From assembly GCA_964251675.1 (NCBI GenBank), contig CAXUKS010000009.1, positions 62,001-126,000 on the forward strand: a stretch of DNA of 64,000 bases, given 5' to 3'. Below, piece by piece: positions 56,861 to 64,000 of the stretch. Numbering within the stretch: the first letter of the stretch is position 1; each line of letters starts with the position of its first letter. A model generated the notes under the pieces. It was given only the letters and a program-made list of their open reading frames with translations. It searched no databases and had not been told where the DNA came from. Origin of the DNA: JANXMY01 sp964251675. GTDB lineage: Bacteria > Armatimonadota > Armatimonadia > Armatimonadales > Capsulimonadaceae. The position numbers and the translations under genes are program-made.

Positions 56861-57076
56861 GTGTAACAACCTGAATAGAAATGAATAAGATCAAAAAAAT
56901 AAGTGAGATCAAATTGAAGACACGACCCAAAACTGACATACCCTTCAGTCATCTGGCTAATTGTGGGCTTCATCAGCATTATACCAAAAATACCAATTAT
57001 CTCGGCTTTTGGGCAGAGACAGCAAAATCGGAGGCTCTACGCAGGAAAGCCGCGCCCCTGCCCCGAATAGGCAGGC

Positions 57077-59770
57077 ATGGCGAATACAGAGATTTTAGAG
57101 GCGGAGCGGCGGCGATTAGAAGACGTGCGGCAGGGACGGGACGGGGCAAACTGGCGGCACTGGGGGCCGTATGTCTCCGAACGGGCGTGGGGGACGGTGC
57201 GGGAGGATTATTCGGCGAACGGCAGCGCGTGGGCCTATCTGCCGCATGACAACGCCCGCTCCAAAGCCTACCGCTGGAACGAGGACGGGCTGGCAGGCAT
57301 CTGTGACAGCAGCCAGGAGCTGTGCTTTGCGCTGGCGCTGTGGAACGGGAAGGATGCCATTCTCAAAGAGAGGCCGTTTGGGCTGTCCGGGCCGGAAGGC
57401 AACCACGGGGAGGATGTCAAAGAATACTATTTTTTTACGGACAACCTGCCGTCCCATGCGTCCATGAAGATGGTGTATAAATACCCGCAGGCGGCGTTTC
57501 CCTATGAGGATTTAGTGGCAACCAACGCGGCGCGGGGCAGGACTGAGCCGGAGTATGAGCTGCTGGACACGGGGGTGTTCGCAGAAAACAAATACTGGGA
57601 CGTGACCGTGGAGTACGCCAAAGCGTCGCCGGAAGATATACTCATCGAGATCACGCTGGCGAACCGGGGGCCGGAGGCGGCGACGGTGGACGTCCTGCCG
57701 ACCCTGTGGTTTCGCAATGTGTGGGCGTGGGGATGGGACAATCCGAAGCCGCACCTGTCGGCAGGGCGCGGGGGCACGGGCTACGCGGCCATTCAGGCGA
57801 CGCACCCGACGCTGGGGCCGCGCACGCTGCTCTGCGAGGGCAGCCCGGCCCTGCTGTTCACGGAGAACGAGACCAACGCGAAGCGGCTCTACGGGGCGGC
57901 ACATAACCCGGCGCCGTATGTCAAAGACGGTTTCCACGAGTGTGTGGTGAATGGCATTAAAGGCGCGGTCAACCCCGACCAGACCGGAACGAAAGCCTGC
58001 GCCCGGTACACAGTCACGGTGGAGGCCGGGCAGGAGACGACCCTGCGCCTGCGGCTCACCGATCAGGTCGAAGTAAATCAGGCCGAAGGCAGTCTGGAAA
58101 AACCGTTCGGGCCTGGCTCTCGGCAGGTGATGGAGACGCGCCGGGCCGAAGCGGATGCGTTCTACGGGGCCATCGGGTCGCCGGAGCTGTCCACCGACGC
58201 CCGCTCGGTCATGCGGCAGGCATTCGCCGGGCTGCTCTGGTCCAAGCAGTTCTACAAGTATGACGTGCTGCACTGGCTGGAAGGCGATCCCGCGTCGCCC
58301 AAGCCCCCCGCCGCTCGCCTGTCGGGCCGCAACCATGACTGGATGCATTTGAATGCCAAAGATATTATCTCCATGCCGGATACGTGGGAATACCCGTGGT
58401 TTGCGGCCTGGGATTTGGCCTTTCACTGCATCCCGCTGGCGACGATTGACCCGCAGTTTGCCAAAGAGCAGCTTTTGCTGCTGGGCCACGAGTGGTATCA
58501 GCACCCGAACGGGCAGATGCCCGCCTATGAATGGGCCTTCGGGGATGTCAACCCGCCCGTGCAGGCGTGGGCGGCCCTGCGGGTGTACCAGATCGAGGGG
58601 CGGGTTTTGGACAAAGACGGCGACTTCCTCTTTCTGGAAAAGATGTTCCACAAGCTGCTGATGAACTTTACGTGGTGGGTCAACCGCAAGGACGCCGCCG
58701 GGCGCAATGTCTTTCAGGGCGGCTTTTTAGGGCTGGACAACATCGGCCTGTTCGACCGCTCCCAGCCGCTGCCGACGGGGGGATATTTAGAGCAGTCCGA
58801 CGGAACTTCGTGGATGGCGATGTTCTGCCTGAATATGCTGGCTATCGCGCTGGAGCTGACCCGCCGGGACCCATCGTATGAGGACATGGCAACCAAGTTC
58901 TTTGAGCATTTTGTCTATATCGCCCATGCCATGAACGCGATGGGAGACAAGGATGTGGACCTGTACGACGACGACGACGGGTTCTATTACGACGTTCTGC
59001 ACCGGCCCGACGGCACGGCGGAGTTTCTGCGTGTCCGTTCGATGGTCGGCCTCATCCCCCTGCTGGCCGTGGACACCCTGGACGCCGATGCTTACGCCGG
59101 GCTGGACGATTTCCAGACGCGCATCGACTGGTTCCTCCAGAACCGCCCGGCGCTGGTCAAGAACGTCGCTGACCTGTCCAAGCCCGGCACGCAGGGCCGC
59201 CGCCTGATGTCCATTGTCAGCCCCGACCGGCTCCGTATGATCCTGACTAAGATGCTGGACGAAACCGAGTTTCTGTCCCCCCACGGCCTGCGCTCGGTGT
59301 CTCGCTTTCACAAAGACCACCCGGTCGTCATGGAAGTGAACGGTGTCGAATACCGCGTGGATTATGAGCCTGCCGAGTCCACTACGGGCCTGTTCGGCGG
59401 CAATTCCAACTGGCGCGGCCCGGTCTGGTTCCCGCTGAACTACCTGCTGATTGAAGCCCTGCAAAAGTTCGACTACTACCTGGGACCGGAGTTCACCGTG
59501 CCGTTCCCCACCGGCTCCGGCCAGGAGCTGACGCTCTCTCAGGTCGCCGCCGAGCTGTCCCGCCGCCTGACCCGGACCTTCCTGCCGGACAGCAACGGCC
59601 GCCGCCCGGTCTACGGCAGCACAGGAACGTTCCAGACCGACCCGCACTGGCGTGATTATGTGCTGTTCTTCGAATACTTCCACGGCGACAACGGCGCGGG
59701 GCTGGGGGCCAGCCACCAAACCGGCTGGACGGGGCTGGTCGCCAAGCTGATTGAGCAGAGCGGGGAGTGA
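57077..59770 (+). CDS. GH63-like glucosidase
   Basis: This 897-residue cytosolic protein reads MANTEILEAERRRLEDVRQG, AWGTVREDYSANGSAWAYLP, then LLWSKQFYKYDVLHWLEGDP and FGDVNPPVQAWAALRVYQIE, and later STTGLFGGNSNWRGPVWFPL. This is the bacterial GH63 (mannosyl-oligosaccharide glucosidase-like) family with an (alpha/alpha)6 toroid in the second half. Likely catalytic acidic residues lie around FGDVNPP and the NWRGPVW region. It probably removes glucose from glucosylglycerate or similar small glucosides. Length fits the bacterial members. Confidence 0.88.
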   Translation: MANTEILEAERRRLEDVRQGRDGANWRHWGPYVSERAWGTVREDYSANGSAWAYLPHDNARSKAYRWNEDGLAGICDSSQELCFALALWNGKDAILKERPFGLSGPEGNHGEDVKEYYFFTDNLPSHASMKMVYKYPQAAFPYEDLVATNAARGRTEPEYELLDTGVFAENKYWDVTVEYAKASPEDILIEITLANRGPEAATVDVLPTLWFRNVWAWGWDNPKPHLSAGRGGTGYAAIQATHPTLGPRTLLCEGSPALLFTENETNAKRLYGAAHNPAPYVKDGFHECVVNGIKGAVNPDQTGTKACARYTVTVEAGQETTLRLRLTDQVEVNQAEGSLEKPFGPGSRQVMETRRAEADAFYGAIGSPELSTDARSVMRQAFAGLLWSKQFYKYDVLHWLEGDPASPKPPAARLSGRNHDWMHLNAKDIISMPDTWEYPWFAAWDLAFHCIPLATIDPQFAKEQLLLLGHEWYQHPNGQMPAYEWAFGDVNPPVQAWAALRVYQIEGRVLDKDGDFLFLEKMFHKLLMNFTWWVNRKDAAGRNVFQGGFLGLDNIGLFDRSQPLPTGGYLEQSDGTSWMAMFCLNMLAIALELTRRDPSYEDMATKFFEHFVYIAHAMNAMGDKDVDLYDDDDGFYYDVLHRPDGTAEFLRVRSMVGLIPLLAVDTLDADAYAGLDDFQTRIDWFLQNRPALVKNVADLSKPGTQGRRLMSIVSPDRLRMILTKMLDETEFLSPHGLRSVSRFHKDHPVVMEVNGVEYRVDYEPAESTTGLFGGNSNWRGPVWFPLNYLLIEALQKFDYYLGPEFTVPFPTGSGQELTLSQVAAELSRRLTRTFLPDSNGRRPVYGSTGTFQTDPHWRDYVLFFEYFHGDNGAGLGASHQTGWTGLVAKLIEQSGE

Positions 59771-59784
59771 GCAGAGCGAGAAAG

Positions 59785-59925
59785 AGCCATGCCCTGAAGG
59801 GCACGGCTAGTCGGTCTTCGGCCAGGAAGTACCGCTTCGCGGCACTGGGGACGATTTCTCTTAGCCCCGCGAAGCCGGGCTTTTCAGCGTCCGCGCTGAT
59901 TAGCCGTGCGTTTCAACGCATGGCT
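59785..59925. repeat. Intergenic inverted-repeat element 11 with compensatory arms
   Basis: Left hairpin AGCCATGCCCTGAAGGGCAC and right hairpin TAGCCGTGCGTTTCAACGCA are complementary outside, but differ in their inner stems: CCT...AGG on the left and GTT...AAC (as its complement) on the right. Each keeps its own internal pairing. The 59771-59950 gap holds only this element. Confidence 0.85.
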
Positions 59926-59950
59926 TTCTAGGTCATGGCCTCCAAGTTGG

Positions 59951-60775
59951 TCAGCGATGAACCCGGCGGTCGGACCAGCCGACGATCATGGAGCGCATGG
60001 TGTCCCAGCCGTCTAACGCCACCAGGACAATATGGGGGATGGCAAACGCCACGAAGTACCACGACAGCCAGAAGTGCCACACGCGGGCGGAATCGTAGCC
60101 GCCGAACAGGGCCTGTAGCCACCAGAGCTGCATCGGCTTGTGAATGGCCCAGCCGGACAGCGAAATCAAAATGGCGGCAGGCGTGACTGACCCGTAGGCC
60201 AGCCGCTGCAAGGCATTGTACTTGGTCGTCACTTCCGGGTGATGCCACGGGCGGCGAAACATCTTGGCGAAGGGCAGGCCCACATAATACACCTGCATCT
60301 GAAATGCCTGCTTCAGATCACCCCGGCGCGGCAGCAGTGCCTTGTAGCCCTTGCCGCGCACCAGGCCGATGATATACAGCAGGCCCAGCAGCACAAACGG
60401 GTAGGCCAGCAGCCAGTGCAGGCGCAGAGAGGTGGCCAGAATGCCCGTGCCGAGGCTGAAATGGTCGTACACCCAGGTCGTGCTGTAAGGGATGTCCGGC
60501 GACACCCAGTTCCCCTCCGTGCCGTAGGAATGCCGCCAGGGTTCATGCCGGACGATCCACAGGCCGAGCGTCGCCAGGTAATCTTCAATGCCGTTGGCAT
60601 CGGCGGGGTGCTTCAGGACCGGCGCGGCCCAGTAAATCGACAGGCCGCTCAAAAACAGCCCCAGCAAAAAAGGGAGCGTGGACCAGTGCGCCACCCGTAC
60701 CAGCCAGTGATGCTTGCGGACCACTGTTTTTGTCTCGCCCGCCGCCGCCTCGTGTTTGCGTGTGATTGTCGCCAT
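59951..60775 (-). CDS. Cytochrome b/b561-type membrane protein (formate dehydrogenase gamma-like)
   Basis: This 274-residue protein has four to five membrane helices. The opening RKHHWLVRVAHWSTLPFLLG carries the first heme-ligand histidines, and later segments LRLHWLLAYPFVLLGLLYII and ARVWHFWLSWYFVAFAIPHI carry the others. The family anchors molybdopterin oxidoreductases or hydrogenases and passes electrons to quinone. No catalytic partner gene is visible in the window, so its partner lies elsewhere or it works alone. Confidence 0.8.
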   Translation of the reverse strand: MATITRKHEAAAGETKTVVRKHHWLVRVAHWSTLPFLLGLFLSGLSIYWAAPVLKHPADANGIEDYLATLGLWIVRHEPWRHSYGTEGNWVSPDIPYSTTWVYDHFSLGTGILATSLRLHWLLAYPFVLLGLLYIIGLVRGKGYKALLPRRGDLKQAFQMQVYYVGLPFAKMFRRPWHHPEVTTKYNALQRLAYGSVTPAAILISLSGWAIHKPMQLWWLQALFGGYDSARVWHFWLSWYFVAFAIPHIVLVALDGWDTMRSMIVGWSDRRVHR

Positions 60776-60827
60776 AGTGTTTTCCTATACAAGCCTCCTG
60801 CCGTGGAAGTTCCACCCGTGTCTTAGG

Positions 60828-61053
60828 CAGGGCCATTGAGTTTTCTCGGGGCAAAAGCCACGCATTCAGATACCACGGATTGAAATCCGTGGCTGAGGAG
60901 CCTGCGGCTGAATGTCCCTGCGGGACAAAAGATTCAAGGTCCACGAAGTGGGCGTCCCGCAGGGACGTTCGGCGTCTGCGCCCCTCAGCCATGCATTTCA
61001 ATGCGTGGCTTCTGTGTGCGTGGCTTTTGCCCCGAGAAAACTCAATGGCCCTG
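60828..61053. repeat. Nested inverted-repeat element 12 with perfect 37-bp ends
   Basis: The outer arms 60828-60864 and 61017-61053 are exact complements over 37 bases (CAGGGCCATTGAGTTTTCTC begins the left arm). Inside lies a second element with hairpins CCACGGATTGAAATCCGTGG (60873) and CCATGCATTTCAATGCGTGG (60989), whose arms again differ by a compensatory pair, plus a TCCCTGCGGGA / TCCCGCAGGGA pair. The 60776-61128 gap contains only this and the M42 promoter region. Confidence 0.9.
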
Positions 61054-61128
61054 CACACTGGAACTCTGAGGCAGGATAATCGGCAGGCGATGGCGCAATG
61101 ATAATACAAGTCTGAACAGGAGAACAAG

Positions 61129-62187
61129 ATGCTGGATTTTACACTCAATTTTGACCTGCTGCGCCGCCTGTGCGAAGCGACCGGCGTGTCTGGGCGCGAA
61201 AGCCAGGTGCGGGAGCTGGTGCGGGCCGAGATGGAGCCGCTGGTGGACGAAATCACGACCGATGCGCTGGGCAATCTGATTGGCACGAAAAAAGGATCCG
61301 GCGGGCCGCGTGTCATGCTGGCCGCGCACATGGATGAAATCGGGTTTCTGGTGCGCTATATCGATGACCGGGGCTTTCTGCGGCTTCAGGCGGTCGGCGG
61401 CTGGGACCCGCGCACTTTGGTTGCCCAGCGGGTCCATGTGCATGGCTACGGCGGCCAAACGCTGCTCGGAGCCGTCATGCCCGCCGCCAAGCCTATTCAC
61501 CTGCTGACGCCTGAAGATTTGGGCAAGACGCTGAAGCTGGAAGAGATGTTCGTGGACCTCGGAATGTCCGGCGAGGAAGTCAAAGCGCAGGTGGAAATTG
61601 GGGACATGGTGACGATGGCCCGCACCGCCGAGCGGATGGGGGACTGCATCGTCAGCAAGTCGCTCGACGACCGCATCAGCGTTTTCATCCTGCTGGAAGC
61701 CCTGCGGGCGCTGGGGCCGTGCCAGTCGGAAATTATCGCCGTCGCCACCACCCAGGAAGAAGTCGGCCTGCGCGGGGCAGGCACGGCGGCTTACGCGATT
61801 GCGCCGGATATTGCTGTGGCGCTGGATGTGACTCTCGCCAACGACTACCCCGGCTCGCCCGACACCGAGCAGGTCTCGAAGCTTGGCGAAGGCTGCGCGA
61901 TTTCCATTATGGACGGCGCCACCATCAGCCCGCCGTCTCTGGTGCGTCATTTCCGGGATGTCGCCGAAGCGCATTCCATCCCCCATCAGTTGTCCATTCT
62001 GTCTCGCGGCGGCACGGACGCCGGGGCGATGCAGCGGGCACGCACCGGCGCCCCGGCATTCACCCTGTCCACCCCGACCCGCTACCTGCACACGGTCAAC
62101 GAGACGGCTCATCTCGGCGACGTGCAGGCGGCTGTGACCCTGCTGGCCCGCTACCTGGAAGACTCGCACACGCGGCAGTACCGGTGA
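61129..62187 (+). CDS. M42-family aminopeptidase (FrvX-like)
   Basis: This 352-residue metallopeptidase has the dinuclear site residues in place: LAAHMDEIGFLVRYI (His, Asp; about 64), then VGDMVTMAR, SLDDRISVFILLEAL (Asp), ATTQEEVGLRGAG (Glu pair; about 205), DVTLANDYPG, and RYLHTVNETAHLGDV (His). M42 enzymes form self-compartmentalised aminopeptidases. Some act as glucanase-like homologues, so exact specificity is open. AGGAGA precedes the ATG. Inverted-repeat element 13 begins directly after the stop. Confidence 0.92.
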   Translation: MLDFTLNFDLLRRLCEATGVSGRESQVRELVRAEMEPLVDEITTDALGNLIGTKKGSGGPRVMLAAHMDEIGFLVRYIDDRGFLRLQAVGGWDPRTLVAQRVHVHGYGGQTLLGAVMPAAKPIHLLTPEDLGKTLKLEEMFVDLGMSGEEVKAQVEIGDMVTMARTAERMGDCIVSKSLDDRISVFILLEALRALGPCQSEIIAVATTQEEVGLRGAGTAAYAIAPDIAVALDVTLANDYPGSPDTEQVSKLGEGCAISIMDGATISPPSLVRHFRDVAEAHSIPHQLSILSRGGTDAGAMQRARTGAPAFTLSTPTRYLHTVNETAHLGDVQAAVTLLARYLEDSHTRQYR

Positions 62188-62285
62188 GGACCCCCTAGCC
62201 CCCAATAATGGGGGAACCAGATAATTAGGAAGAGATCTCTGTCGTCTTACTCTGGCTCCCCATTATTGGGGCGGGGGGGCCTCCT
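62188..62285. repeat. Intergenic inverted-repeat element 13
   Basis: AGGACCCCCTAGCCCCCAAT followed by AATGGGGG at left and CTCCCCATTATTGGGGCGGG at right pair with each other, and each holds its own hairpin. It starts right after the M42 stop and reaches the stop region of the minus-strand lipoprotein gene. It belongs with element 5. Confidence 0.8.
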
Positions 62286-62697
62286 ACTCTTTCACCCGCG
62301 TCAGCGTCATGGACTGGTCGGACTGCGGGTTGGTCAGTGTCAGCGTGTCACCGTTCAGCTTGAACGGCGCGGTGTGCGGCTTGACGCTGCCTGCTGGCAG
62401 GTTGAACGTCCGTGTGCCCATCGTCATAGACGTAATGGTCTGGGTCAGATTGGCCCCGTCCACTTTATAGGTCCCCGCACCGTTCACGGTGAACGACACC
62501 GGGCCGCCCTGCGTCTGGGTGCCGATGGTCTCCTTGCCGTCTTCCGCGAAATTGTATGTCATGGCAACGGATGCGCCGCCCGGTCCGGGGGCCGTGCCCG
62601 ACCACTTGCCGACCACCGTGTCTTTGTGGCAGCCACTCAGCAGAAGCAGGAAAATCGGGGCAAGCATCAAGGCGGGGATAAGTACGGGGCGCTTCAT
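62284..62697 (-). CDS. Lipoprotein, hypothetical
   Basis: This 137-residue protein has a lipoprotein signal (MKRPVLIPALMLAPIFLLLL then SGCHKD). The mature part is a small beta-rich domain (VVGKWSGTAPGPGGASVAMT, GKETIGTQTQGGPVSFTVNG, LTLTNPQSDQSMTLTRV). It resembles lipocalin-like small periplasmic lipoproteins, but no function is assigned. AAGGAA lies before the ATG. Confidence 0.75.
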   Translation of the reverse strand: MKRPVLIPALMLAPIFLLLLSGCHKDTVVGKWSGTAPGPGGASVAMTYNFAEDGKETIGTQTQGGPVSFTVNGAGTYKVDGANLTQTITSMTMGTRTFNLPAGSVKPHTAPFKLNGDTLTLTNPQSDQSMTLTRVKE

Positions 62698-62864
62698 GGA
62701 GGGGTTCCTTTTCTTTCTGGCGTCGCCCTGTGTTGTTCACCAGACGCCCGCCTGCTTCCTGCTTCCGCACAAACTCTTATGATCATCACACTTACCAAAA
62801 GAGCCGTAAGGCTCCTGCCTGCCTGTCCTAGCCGACCCTGGTGCATCGCACGCCATTGACCCGC

Positions 62865-63824
62865 CTACGCCCGCCGCCGGGGGGAAGGCTTTCCCGGCCC
62901 GAGATAGCCAAAGCGCAGCAGGAGAGGCCAGGTCAGTGCGGTCAAAAGCGCCCGCTGCGCCGGGCGCATCTGGCCTTGCCAGGCTAGATCAGGCCGGATT
63001 TTGACTTCCGCGTGGAACCGATCCGGGTTGCCCGCGACGGTGTGGTTGGTTCGCAGGGAAAACGGCGCGTCCAGAGACAGGAAATCCAGGGCCGGAACCG
63101 GCTCCTCCGCCAGTTGCCAGAGCCGCCGCAGTGCCGCTTTGGGGTTGATGGCACTGTCTTCATAGCGCATTCGTAAAGAGCAATGCCCCGGCGTTCGTGT
63201 CAGCAGCAGCAGATTGGTGATGTTCCAAACCAGGGCGGAACGCACCGGAGAAGCAGTCGGCAGGGTCGCGGCGGTCTGCGCCCCGCGTGACGGGTCCCGC
63301 TTTTGGCGCTGCTGAGAATAGGCCACGGCGCGGCTGTCACGCACCAGATGCACCCCGCGCACGTCCAGCCCCGGCACACCGCCCAGAACATAGCCGTAAG
63401 TCTCGCTTTTGGAGCCGTCCACAATCAGCCTTGCCCCCGACACTTCCGCAATCGCCCGGTAAAGCGCGGCGAGAACCTGCTGATATTCTTCCAGCCGCTT
63501 TCGGTCCGCCGCAGACTTCCAGGGAGACAGCAGGCGCGGCAGAACCCGCGTTTTTTCCAGGCGGCGCTTGGTCGCCAAAATCGCTTCCACGTCCAGCCCG
63601 TCAAAGCCGCCAAACGCCCGCTCAAAAACCTCGCTCCAGAACGGGCACTCGCGGAATGGCCGCCCGCAGCCGCAGACATTTTTCTCCTGAAGCGAACGCT
63701 GCCAGATGTACACCATCTCGCCCACATGGACCGCCTCGGTCGGCTCGCCCATCAGGCGGCCCAGCAGTGTGCTTCCGCTCCGCGCCACTCCGGCCAGATA
63801 AAGCACCTTTGTTTGTTTTGTCAT
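62865..63824 (-). CDS. Sulfotransferase family protein
   Basis: This 319-residue protein has the PAPS-binding loop YLAGVARSGSTLLGRLMGEP (about 10-30; the R-S-G-S-T-L-L P-loop) and the downstream VHLVRDSRAVAYSQQRQ motif (3'-phosphate-binding R and S). It ends close to LLRFGYLGPGKPSPRR. It would transfer sulfate to a carbohydrate or lipid, consistent with the flippase and glycosyltransferase at the window ends. The ATG overlaps the stop of the upstream flippase gene (ATGA). Confidence 0.88.
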   Translation of the reverse strand: MTKQTKVLYLAGVARSGSTLLGRLMGEPTEAVHVGEMVYIWQRSLQEKNVCGCGRPFRECPFWSEVFERAFGGFDGLDVEAILATKRRLEKTRVLPRLLSPWKSAADRKRLEEYQQVLAALYRAIAEVSGARLIVDGSKSETYGYVLGGVPGLDVRGVHLVRDSRAVAYSQQRQKRDPSRGAQTAATLPTASPVRSALVWNITNLLLLTRTPGHCSLRMRYEDSAINPKAALRRLWQLAEEPVPALDFLSLDAPFSLRTNHTVAGNPDRFHAEVKIRPDLAWQGQMRPAQRALLTALTWPLLLRFGYLGPGKPSPRRRA

Positions 63825-64000
63825 TTATTTTTGCGCTGCTTGAACGTTCGCTGCTGCCAGATAAAGGCTCTGATACCCAGCAGCCTGCGTGCGCTTAAAC
63901 TGAGCCAGACATTCCAGACGGTCATAGCCAGTGCCGACGCCAGCGCCGCGCCCACCAGGCCCAGCGCCGCCGTCAGCAGCAGACTGGCGGCCACCCCGCC
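63821..64000 (-). CDS. Polysaccharide flippase (MATE/Wzx-like), C-terminal end (partial)
   Basis: The last 59 codons of a gene running off the window read VAASLLLTAALGLVGAALAS then ALAMTVWNVWLSLSARRLLG and IRAFIWQQRTFKQRKNK. The G-L-x-G-A-A-L-A ... W-N-x-x-x ... R-x-L-G-I-R-x-F pattern is the end of oligosaccharide flippases of the MOP superfamily. It is translationally coupled to the sulfotransferase, suggesting a sulfated surface polysaccharide locus beyond the edge. Confidence 0.6.
   Translation of the reverse strand, partial: GGVAASLLLTAALGLVGAALASALAMTVWNVWLSLSARRLLGIRAFIWQQRTFKQRKNK

Noticed and set aside
1..64000. tRNA, rRNA and riboswitch genes
   Set aside because: No cloverleaf, rRNA segment or known riboswitch core was seen by eye in the gaps; a covariance search would be needed to be sure.

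Overview
The window is a GC-rich chromosomal segment of a diderm bacterium. Outer-membrane and lipoprotein signals are present: a TraF/FadL-like protein, several lipobox proteins, and an Lgt-like enzyme. The large secreted protein at 31523-33142 combines H-X9-DG pseudopilin-type modules with tandem PYPGW repeats. Together with a dnaA region that lacks dnaN, this recalls Armatimonadota or Abditibacteriota. That placement is inference from protein style, not a database result. No rRNA or tRNA gene was seen.

The core of the window is the replication-origin neighbourhood at 13.0-18.5 kb. It holds dnaA (interrupted by an in-frame 377-residue LAGLIDADG intein exactly after the Walker A lysine), a 2Fe-2S ferredoxin-like gene, a striking non-coding array, recF, and a dciA-type helicase-loader gene with an added zinc ribbon. 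The array has 16 exact copies of GAGTCACA/TGTGACTC. It ends in a run of DnaA-trio trinucleotides and an AT-rich stretch, which is the layout of a bacterial basal unwinding element with a non-canonical DnaA box. The DNA-recognition helix of this DnaA is also altered (KSHTAIVHA instead of the usual RDHTTVxHA). A comEC-type channel gene and a separate metallo-beta-lactamase gene follow.

Left part (1-13 kb): tail of a glycosyltransferase gene, a decayed HEPN-like gene, a Trm112-like gene, aroQ, a GntR(YtrA)-ABC transporter operon with a clear promoter and operator, an M24 peptidase, an AT-rich type III restriction-modification pair, a HAD / PP2C / STAS-Usp signalling operon, and tpx.

Middle (20-45 kb): a small defence island (DUF3883 protein, Dam-type methylase, DGQHR/DndB-like protein), an HDOD protein, a large helical-toroid protein, envelope proteins, nadB, a YhcG/DUF1016 nuclease, hemC, bioY, def, and an ACT-domain regulator. 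A three-gene receiver-like / HNH / PUA-EVE-like group follows.

Right part (45-64 kb): prolyl oligopeptidase, an ankyrin protein, a coupled HEPN-like pair, a MJ0619/Tes-type radical SAM protein near an Lgt-like protein, FKBP and SGNH proteins, a toxin-antitoxin cluster (BrnT and several antitoxin-like genes), a Shedu-like DUF4263 gene, a GH63-like glucosidase, a cytochrome b, an M42 peptidase, a sulfotransferase and the end of a flippase gene.

The intergenic spaces hold at least a dozen related inverted-repeat elements of roughly 95-225 bases. Most are built from two terminal hairpins that are also complementary to each other. In two of them the arms differ by compensatory base changes, so structure seems to be conserved rather than sequence.
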